Positions 39,101 through 45,683 of a DNA stretch of 45,683 nucleotides are shown here, one piece after another; position 1 is the stretch's first letter; each line of letters starts with the position of its first letter. The position numbers were made by a program, and so were the translations under genes. The notes under the pieces are model-generated. The model searched no databases and was not told where the DNA came from. It was given only the letters and a program-made list of their open reading frames with translations. The DNA lies in assembly GCA_008931825.1 (NCBI GenBank), contig QXVZ01034442.1, positions 1 to 45,683 of the forward strand, in the 5' to 3' direction. This stretch comes from Phallusia fumigata (lineage: Eukaryota > Chordata > Ascidiacea > Phlebobranchia > Ascidiidae).

Positions 39101-42100
39101 ATTGAAAGTTTAAAGGTAACAATGTCTACATAAAGTGCCATATGATATTATTATTTGCATTGACTAATAAAAAAAATCCTGTCAGTCAACAATAACGTGA
39201 GTCTGTAACTTCCGTATGTGCACACACATAGCATGCATGTTGTGTGTGTTGATTAGCTGCAACCTAAACACTGCTAGATGATGGCTCATCTATGGTAACT
39301 GTCTGGACAACCTTCCGTCTGCAGTTTTCTTAAGTGTGAAGTGTGTTTCTGGGACATCTCAAACAGATGTGCTCTGTTGTCAATTCCATTTGTTTCTAAA
39401 CTGGATGCTAACTTACTGCAGTCATTTTAGGTGGTGATGTCCAATGTGAGCGGACTGGTAGACTAGGCAGTTTTAAAGGGGCATTAGTTCTATAGTAGAG
39501 CAGTAAGGCATTGGTAAAGCAAGTTACAATGTTTGGAAGTAGATTTTCTTTCTGGGAAAAGAAGGTGAACTTGCAATTCAATGTTAACTGTTAAATTTTA
39601 CAATAAACTTTGTGTCAATGCTGTCGATATAGTCAGTAGATGCACTATTGCTTTTATTATTCTTTTTATAGGCCAAAGATGATGGCATCCCAAAGCTACC
39701 TGCAACCAAGAAGGTAACATTGAGTGCTGTTAAAATCTGTACCATTCCTCACTTTATAAGGGGCACTTTTGGTCCAGAAATATTGTTCTAATTTGTTGCA
39801 CATAATATTATGGCCCAATAAATAAATTGGTCAAAGTTAACTTATCATTTTTTACCTATAAGGAAAAACAGTGTTGTTGAATCTAAACTGTGTACCAATA
39901 CCAAATTGTAATCGGTCATTAGAAGTTCATAATAAGTGTCATACTGCTCAGTCCAAAAGGTATTCCACAACATAGTTAAAATATTGCAAATCTATTTGCT
40001 ATACCAGGGATTATTTCTACGATCTTCCATGATCCACTCTTTAGTCAGTAACGTTACTAAAAAGTCTTTTATAGCCTACTGTAAAGAAAATGCTGGAATG
40101 CATGAATAAACTTGCTATTTTAAGTGCGTTTCTTAGTCAAAACACGAAAACTGAATTTTTACACCAATTTATTGTTGAAAACCCCACAAAACCCCGTAAT
40201 ACTAAATTCTGTATTGTGCATGCCTATGTTGATAATTTCACTACTGAGAATCACCCGTTGTTGGTTTAAAAATGTATTTGTTAACGATGTAATGATGGGA
40301 CATGGTGAAGTTGGAAGTTGGGGTATCAGAATTTACACTCTCTAATCTTTAATTTCTATTTATCTATGAACAAAGAAAGAGGAAAATTCTTGTGCTGTAA
40401 AGAAAAGAAAGTCTCTTCCTCAAATCTCTTCAACTTCCCCAACTCAAGTCAGCAGTTCAAAAGCTGAACCATCTGAAGATGTTTCTGATCAACAAAGTCT
40501 GGTTCAGAATGTTATCAGCCAAAGCTCGAAGGAGGCAAACAAAGACATCAGTGAAGTTTCTCCTAATGAGCTTCATGCCAGCGCGATGCTTGAGGAGAAG
40601 GCACCAGTGTGCAACAAACATATTGAAGTAGAGGTTGTGGAAGTGCCCGAAGTGCCCGAAGTTACTGCTCTTAAACAAAGGAGAAATGAAAATCTGACAG
40701 AATGTCAGCAGACTGCGAATGAGAATTGTCAGGAGAAGATGGCCTTTGAAGTAACTGAACCAGCAGGTTCTTCACCTGTTAAACCTTTATCAGAAAACTG
40801 TGACAAAGATACATCCCTCTTTTATGATATTGCCCAGACAGTTGCAGATAATTCTGACATCTCTATCTTATCTTTCACAAAAAATGGAGACAAGGTCTGT
40901 GTACAATCTGTCTGTTTCTTCTTTCAATTCTCTTTTTTCCCTATCTTTTTCTTGTCAATTTAAAGTTCTTTTATCCTGGTGACTTTAATCAAAATTGTCT
41001 TTAAAAATTGAAAATATTTTTCAACAGGAAATTAAAGAAAAAACACCAGACATCGTTGAATTTTCTGATGGTAGTTCAATCAAATGGAAGCAGAAAGAAA
41101 AAATTTGGTTCATGTTTGAAGGTTCATTGTGTGGTGGACATATTGTTGAACCAGGTGGGCCAAATAACTGAGATATGAATATGAAACCATAATATAAATC
41201 TTGTAATAACAGTATGTCATTCTTTTCACTTCTTACTCTCTGATTTCAGATAATAACGCAAGTGTTTCCAATGTCCCTGAGGGCAAAAAAAGAATCCAAC
41301 TTGAAGTTTCACACAAAGTTCTTATTGTTCCTGAAGAAGAAGTAGATCTGGTACAGAGCAAACGCTAAATGAACCCAGTCAATCCCATTTAATCAAGCTT
41401 AATCCAATACTTATTTGCAGGCAAATGATGCCCAATTTGACCGCATTGGAGACATTTCAAGTCTCCGCCATCTGAATGAAAGCAGTGTGATCCACACGTT
41501 AACTTATAGATATGGAGGTGGCTTGCTTCATTCATTTGCTGGTCCCCACCTGATAACAACCTGCTCAGCCCACACCACAATCAACCCTACAACATTCTCC
41601 GAAAAGGTGTTTGTTTCTTCTTAGTTTTGTGATATCAATTCATGTCAACCATTATACTGCGAAAATAAAGTTTTTTAAGCAACAATCAAGACTTGCAATA
41701 GTAAGGTGCCTTATATATTTCCAAAGAAAAAAATAATAATTAAAATACAGTAGTTTTGTGGTATTTTAACTAAATATTTGGAAAATTGAAAACTAAAACA
41801 TAATTGTTAGCTATAGATCCTGTTGGGTGAAGGAGATACTGTTTTTTTTTTGTTTATTTCTGATTTTCTGTCTGACAAAGGTCTGATTTTTTTCCTCCTG
41901 TTTGGTCAAGAAAAAATTGTTTAAATTTCTTTAAATTGTATCATAGATAGGTATCTGAAGTTGTGCACTGTAGCTTTTGACCCCCAGTTGACCCAAGCAC
42001 CCCCCCCCCCTTCCCTCCAAAAAAAATTTCAAGAAGGCCAATATTTAGTATAGTATGCCGCTTTGAAGTTCATTTTGATAGGCGAAATATCACAAAGTAT

Positions 42101-45089
42101 TTTGTGACTTTTGGTTAAGTGTATTGAAATTCAAATCCAAAACCAACCTGATTGGCGTTTAGAGTTTGTTGTGGTTACCTTTTGGTTGGTGTGTCTATAA
42201 GGTTTGCATTTTGCTTTTGGCATAGAGATTATAGTTGTCATTATGTTAGAGATGATTTGGTTAAATTCTAAAAGGTATTCTTTACTTTTTGTTTTTCTTT
42301 TTTCTCCCTATGATCACCACTACCAAATAGCATTGCGGGTCACAGTGTATCTGCCGTGGCAATATGGATAATGCCACCTCTCTAGCCCCAGTTGTTTATA
42401 TTGCAGGTGAAACTGACATATAAAGGAAGCAGATTTGGAGACAATCCACCTCATACATATGCAATTGCCCAACGTGCTCATCAACAGATGATGGCTGAAA
42501 ATTCAGATCAGTGCATCATTTCACTTGGGCAAAGTGGAACAAGGAAGACCATGAATATCAAAAAGATTCTTGAATACTTTGCTACAGTGACTTCGAATTC
42601 CTCAGTAAAAGGTTGGCTATTACATTTAGTAACTTTCTGCTTATTTATATACATTATGTTAAACAATATATGTATACATATCAAAAAATGTTTAGCTCAA
42701 AAGATGGAATCTGTTGTTCAAACACTTGAATCTTTTACTTGTGCTGCTACCCAACAATGTAAAAGTGCGTCTCGCTGCATTTGTCTTTTCAATTTGGATT
42801 TTGATCGCACTGGTCTCATGGTTTCCACCTCAGTGCAGGTAATTTATTTTCATAAAAATAAAAACCATCTTGCATTATCTATATTTTTTTAATATTTTAG
42901 GCTCTTTTGCTTGAAAGAAATCGCCTTATTGATAGACCAAATGGTGAAGCAAACTTCCATATTTTTTATCAACTTTTGCTTGGTGCTGATGTTTCATTGA
43001 GGTGTGGTTTACATTATTTTTTTAAATGTTTCTGAATGAAGAATGTGGTAACAAAACTTTGTTGAATTCATTCTACAGGCGGGAGCTTTTTCTTCTTGAT
43101 GTTGAACAACAATCCAACCCACTTCTCAGCAATAACTTCACTTCTGATTCTGCACATGAGCAGATGTCAAGCAAGGGCTTTTCCAGCTTGCAACATAGCC
43201 TTGAGACACTGGAATTGAAACCTGATGAGATAAAAGCTATATTTTCTGTTGTCGCTGCTTGTATTCATTTGGGTGTTGCTGGGTTTCAGCAAGGTAAGTT
43301 TTGGTTTTTAACACTTTATTTTGAATAAGAGATATTTCTCACCCCAAAAAATATTCTTCAGTTGGTGGAGATCGTCTGCAGTTTGCTCGTGCCGATTCAG
43401 CACAAAAAGCTGCCTCTTTGTTGGGTGTTTCAGTGGAAAAGTTGTCTCATATAATTTTTCAACAGTCAAACATTCAGAGATCCTCATCAACTGCATCCAT
43501 GAAAAGATCTACCTCGTCATTATCACCGAACGTCCCCAGTAAAAATCAGGTGATTTTGTCTAACATTTTTTAAAAATCTTCCTTCATTGTGTTACAATTT
43601 TTTTGGCAATAATTTTTCTCAGGATCTTTTTAAACTTTTTATTGCCTGATTTTTCACAGCATGCAGACAAGTCAAAAAATACAGGGCAGCATCGCTTGGA
43701 TTCTTTTATTACATCCTTATATACAGAAGTGATCTCCACTGTCGTAACTTTTTTAAACAGGTATTGATTGTGTTAATAATATTAAGAATTATCAGAAAAA
43801 AATGGAAACATCATGTAATGCAAACTATTTCAACAGTAATTTCCCTGGGTAACTTGTACTAAAACTATTTAAAAACTATTTTAATTTTGTTTTACACTGC
43901 CGCTTGTCCATGCACTTTGACAAAAATGTTTAGTGGATTTCGATATAAGATATAGATATAGAGTTGTGTAGTCTGTTTTACTACCCTGCTAGCCCCGAAG
44001 TGTAAAATGTTTTTATTCTTCTGAGCGCCATGAATGAAAAGTGTATGTACATAAATGCGAAAGTTCGAACTTTTGAACAATGTTTGAATGCAATAAAATT
44101 TAAATGTGTTTAGATTGAGTCATAGGAGACTGTTTGAACTAACTGTTACCCCACTAAAAATGGGATTCAATTGTTAAACTATATCCGAATTGGATGACAT
44201 TTGACAGTTTGCAAAACATGCATTGTCCCATATTTTTGTATTGACCCAAAACCATAGCACTTACCCCATCAGCCTCATAAATGGGTCAAACTATCACACA
44301 ATCTCTCAAATAGATGTAATTTGGACATTTTGGAGAACTTGTCATTGCGGTGTATCGATTTCTGTGTTTAACCCAAAGTCCCAGCAGGATCTGCTGTTGG
44401 ATATGGAACCCTTTGTAAAAAAATGTAGTGAATAATAAAAATCATGTTACTTTTTGCTACATTAGCAAGAAGCTGCTGCGTGATTTGATTAAGTATTTTA
44501 CACAGATTATAATGCCAAGTTATTAAATTATTGTATTGTTTAGGTCACTCTCAACAACCCAACGAGCGAAAAACACAGTGCTTTTGGTTGATGCTCCTGG
44601 CTACCAGTCTTCCAGCAATAGAAAAGCCACATTTGCAGACTTAACATTTAACTATGTACAAGATTGTTTGCACAGTATCCTACATCATAATTCATTTACG
44701 CTGCCACATGACAGATATCAACAGGTTTGTGTTAAAAATATTACTTAATTTTGGATGGTTAATTCCTGTAAATATTTTAGAGCAGAAACAATCATTGTTT
44801 ATTTATTTTACTTTCCTACACATTTTAGCTTAATGTTTACCTCAAAATAATACTGGCCAAGCCTTATGTGTTGACTTTGTCTTTTAGGAAAATATTGAAT
44901 GTGAAATGGTGATACCTGATGAAGATTTTGTTGCAACTATTGAAGTTGTTGATAAACTTCCAGCAGTTGGTTCAAATGGTAGCAAAGGATTATTGTGGAT
45001 TTTAGATGAGGAAGCTGCATCAGCTGGTGCATCAGATGAAAGCTTTATTGAAAGGCTCTTTCTTTATTTTGACCAAAAAAAAATTAATG
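32750..45089 (+). CDS. MYO18A: Unconventional myosin XVIII, MYO18A type (5' part; continues past the right edge)
   Basis: A PDZ-containing myosin that acts as an actin-binding scaffold rather than a motor in vertebrates. Exons: 32750-32874, 33117-33189, 35122-35341, 36489-36616, 37377-37491, 37747-37948, 38089-38143, 39672-39713, 40376-40894, 41028-41154, 41250-41350, 41421-41606, 42407-42611, 42696-42838, 42901-43001, 43079-43293, 43362-43549, 43660-43760, 44544-44724, 44888-45089. Every junction is phase-consistent with GT-AG ends. Order: KE-rich start (MFGRKKNKDDKREKK, LEEVGLRRGFF), Pro/Ser/Tyr-rich linker, PDZ, acidic insertion, motor. The KE-rich and PDZ modules place it with MYO18A-alpha rather than MYO18B. 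The rest of the motor, IQ and coiled coil should lie downstream. Introns are long and repeat-filled, in contrast to fibrillin. Confidence 0.92.
34225..34432 (+). repeat. Interspersed repeat, 3' module copy (family A)
   Basis: GTGTGTGGGACCCATATGTTT, AGAAACAATTGTGTTATAAA, GCCAAGGGAATTAGGGACC and CAATGTAATG match the copy at 45494-45683 almost base for base, ending near CTTCTAGTTTT. It lies in intron 33190-35121. Confidence 0.75.
34600..35120 (+). repeat. Interspersed repeat, 5' module with tandem units of about 130 bases (family A)
   Basis: Opens with ACACATATTGTTTTCACTTT, then TTGTCCATGGACTTTTGAAA and TTTCACAGCTGGTA. It then has two tandem units each holding GAACATGCCATTGTGGTGGAT (about 34877 and 35007), CC.GTAG/CTAGCCCC and an AAATTATTTAA run. 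It ends a few bases before the exon at 35122. Confidence 0.7.
35122..36616 (+). other. Myosin XVIII exons 3-4: Ser/Pro linker with YDxP motifs
   Basis: Exons 35122-35341 and 36489-36616 encode a disordered-looking linker (RRTSSSRLPPPASP, KYPIPPARKK) containing YDIP (35299-35310), YDVP (35320-35331) and YDVP (36506-36517). pYDxP is the known binding consensus of Crk-family SH2 domains, as in the p130Cas substrate region. The flanking Pro/basic stretches could also meet SH3 domains. I do not recall these motifs in vertebrate MYO18A. Confidence 0.85.
35465..36290 (+). repeat. Interspersed repeat copy, 5' and 3' modules (family A)
   Basis: Begins GGGACACATATTGTTTTCACT and includes TTTCACAGCTGGTAGATATG, TTACCCCACTAGCCCC, CAGTTTGTAGCACATGTCATT and AGAAACAATTATTTCATAAA, ending GCTACCCTTCTAGCTTTT. 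The middle (about 35700-36010) is not clearly part of the family and may be an insertion. Confidence 0.65.
36685..37235 (+). repeat. Interspersed repeat copy, 5' and 3' modules (family A)
   Basis: Begins AAAAGAACACATATTGTTTTC and ends GCCACCTTACTAGTTTT. The 3' module contains a small internal duplication of GGGACCCA (near 37067-37083). It lies between the YDxP exon and the first PDZ exon. Confidence 0.65.
37377..38143 (+). other. Myosin XVIII PDZ domain exons
   Basis: Exon 37377-37491 has the first strands and binding loop (SSGDFGVSLRRS, IVFFAEP). Exon 37747-37948 has the rest (LFQGDRLVEIDGINVENATR, EEIVSRIKHAGDQVTFLVQ). The vertebrate MYO18A PDZ reads GDFGFSLRRT, GDRLVEINGHNVES, DEIVEMIRQSGDSV at the same places. 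The loop before LFQGDR is enlarged and acidic (SDEHGSGDD). Exon 38089-38143 is a short linker (DDWTNLPQV). Confidence 0.9.
38155..38945 (+). repeat. Diverged interspersed repeat copy (family A) with a poly-C run
   Basis: Middle units (TAGCCCCAGATTGGGTCAGA, GGATGAAGTTTGGACAGATTG) and the 3' module (ATGTGGGGGGCATTTCCACC, GCAGAAACAATAAGC, GCCCACCCTTCTTGTTTT) are recognisable. A run of 14 C (about 38539-38552) lies within it. The left edge is approximate. Confidence 0.5.
39672..41350 (+). other. Myosin XVIII acidic insertion and pre-motor segment
   Basis: Exon 39672-39713 codes only 14 residues. Exon 40376-40894 codes 173 residues, rich in Ser, Glu and Gln with a small VEVPEVPEV repeat and no known domain. 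Vertebrate MYO18A has only a short linker here as I recall it. Exons 41028-41154 (KQKEKIWFMFEGSLCGGHI) and 41250-41350 form the SH3-like entry to the motor, matching the vertebrate EKVWLVHRDGFSLA. Confidence 0.82.
41930..42395 (+). repeat. Interspersed repeat copy (family A) abutting a motor-domain exon
   Basis: Shares GTTTAGAGTTTGTTGT and AGAGATGATTTGGTTAAATTCTAAAAGGTATTCTTTACTTT with 45280-45430, and ends in the 3' module AATGCCACCTCTCTAGCCCC (to about 42390). The acceptor of exon 42407 starts about ten bases later. A poly-C run occurs near 42000. Confidence 0.6.
43895..44450 (+). repeat. Interspersed repeat copy with tandem middle units (family A)
   Basis: Begins GCTTGTCCATGCACTTTGACA and contains CTACCCTGCTAGCCCC, TTACCCCACTAAAAATGGG, AAACTATATCCGAATTGGATG, ACTTACCCCATCAGCCTC and GAACTTGTCATTGCGGTGTATCG: three or so tandem middle units. 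It fills most of intron 43761-44543. Confidence 0.65.
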
Positions 45090-45229
45090 GTTAGTTAACA
45101 AGTGATATGAATCTAAACATAAAGTTCTGAAGGTTTGTAGTGCTGTTGCTGCAATTAGAAAAACCAAACACTTTGCCATGTTAATAGTAGCATGGTTATG
45201 GCTAGTTATATGAATATTTTAACAGAAGG

Positions 45230-45683
45230 ACTTGTTATTGGATTTGTAGCTTATTGCTGAAACCACGTTGGAAAGGGTTGTTTAGAGTTTGTTGTACGGT
45301 TTGCTGTGGCTTGGCCAAAAGTCAAACTATTGGTTAGTGTGACTGTGGGGTTTAAATCATGCTTTTGAGATTAAGATTCACATGACATAAGAAATGATTT
45401 AGTTAGATTATAAATGGAAATCTTTACTTTATGTTTAAATTTTTAAAACTGATTGCTAAAATGATCAGGTTCTAAAAACATCGCTACCATTCAGAAATTG
45501 CATGTGTGTGGGGACCCATATGTTTATGCCAGCTGAAACAATCATGTTATAAAACGCCAAGGGAATTAGGGACCTAATGTAATGCAGGTATTGAATATAG
45601 ATTCAATGTAATGAAGAAAATGGTACTTTTTGGGGTGGTAGTGTATGTGGAATGAAAATATGGAGAAAGCCACCTCTCTAGTT
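45230..45683 (+). repeat. Interspersed repeat copy at the right edge (family A)
   Basis: The longest and best-kept 3' module in the window: GCATGTGTGTGGGGACCCAT, AGCTGAAACAATCATGTTATAAA, CAAGGGAATTAGGGACC and AGCCACCTCTCTAGTT at the very end. The upstream part (about 45280-45430) pairs with 42155-42290. It lies in the intron after 45089 and may run off the window. Confidence 0.7.

Larger units (their letters stand above)
41421..45089 (+). other. Myosin XVIII motor domain, N-terminal half, degenerate nucleotide loops
   Basis: Nine exons. 41421-41606 carries HLNESSVIHTLTYRYGGGLL and the actin-motor SFAGPHL. 42407-42611 carries TYAIAQRAHQQMM and a P-loop read as GQSGTRKT (42527-42550), with Arg where GxxxxGKT has Gly. 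The switch I region (42758-42778) reads CKSASRC in place of NxNSSRF. Switch II (44587-44607) reads VDAPGYQ, against VDTPGFQ in MYO18A and DIxGFE in active myosins. 44888-45089 ends KGLLWILDEEAASAGASDES, as in MYO18A. These changes suggest weak or no ATPase activity, in line with MYO18A being a poor enzyme. Confidence 0.88.

Overview
The window looks like nuclear DNA of a tunicate, most probably Ciona. The basis is short introns, AT-rich intergenic DNA, and protein products that match chordate families domain by domain. Family matches were made from memory of vertebrate proteins, not by a search. Three multi-exon genes lie head to tail on the + strand; I found no convincing gene on the - strand and no RNA gene.

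(1) 2832-9701: a tubulin polyglutamylase of the TTLL6/TTLL13 type. The ATP-grasp/TTL core is read across six exons, but part of its N-terminal half is lost at a one-base N join (3799). (2) 13379-30287: a complete-ended fibrillin. It runs from signal peptide and FUN domain through EGF1-3, hybrid 1, a long cbEGF/TB array, a furin-type site and the C-terminal domain. Where the sequence is present, the order matches vertebrate fibrillin-1 one to one (TB4 to TB7, cbEGF12 to cbEGF43). (3) 32750 to beyond the right edge: a class XVIII myosin of the MYO18A type, with a KE-rich N-terminus, PDZ domain and the first part of a motor domain whose nucleotide-binding loops are degenerate.

The sequence is a draft scaffold: ten single-N joins are present (1403, 3799, 7119, 10573, 16010, 16368, 17458, 18576, 24686, 26939). 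Six stretches of about 0.2-0.9 kb occur twice at or near these joins. About 18 exonic differences between copies were seen and all are synonymous, so they look like two haplotypes laid end to end rather than real duplications. Exons are missing at some of the same joins, notably fibrillin cbEGF3-5/6, cbEGF10, TB3 and cbEGF11.

Layout: 1-2815 upstream non-coding; 2816-9701 TTLL; 9702-13378 intergenic; 13379-30287 fibrillin with short introns; 30288-32749 intergenic; 32750-45683 myosin XVIII, with long introns filled by one interspersed repeat family. The genes serve different systems: cilia/microtubule modification, extracellular microfibrils, and actin/membrane scaffolding. I see no operon-like coupling. 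I did not find a wholly new system. The most interesting biology is the loss of the fibrillin TB4 RGD, with an RGD appearing in cbEGF40; the Arg-substituted P-loop and added YDxP motifs of the myosin; and a possible but doubtful TB-cbEGF-hybrid block duplication.
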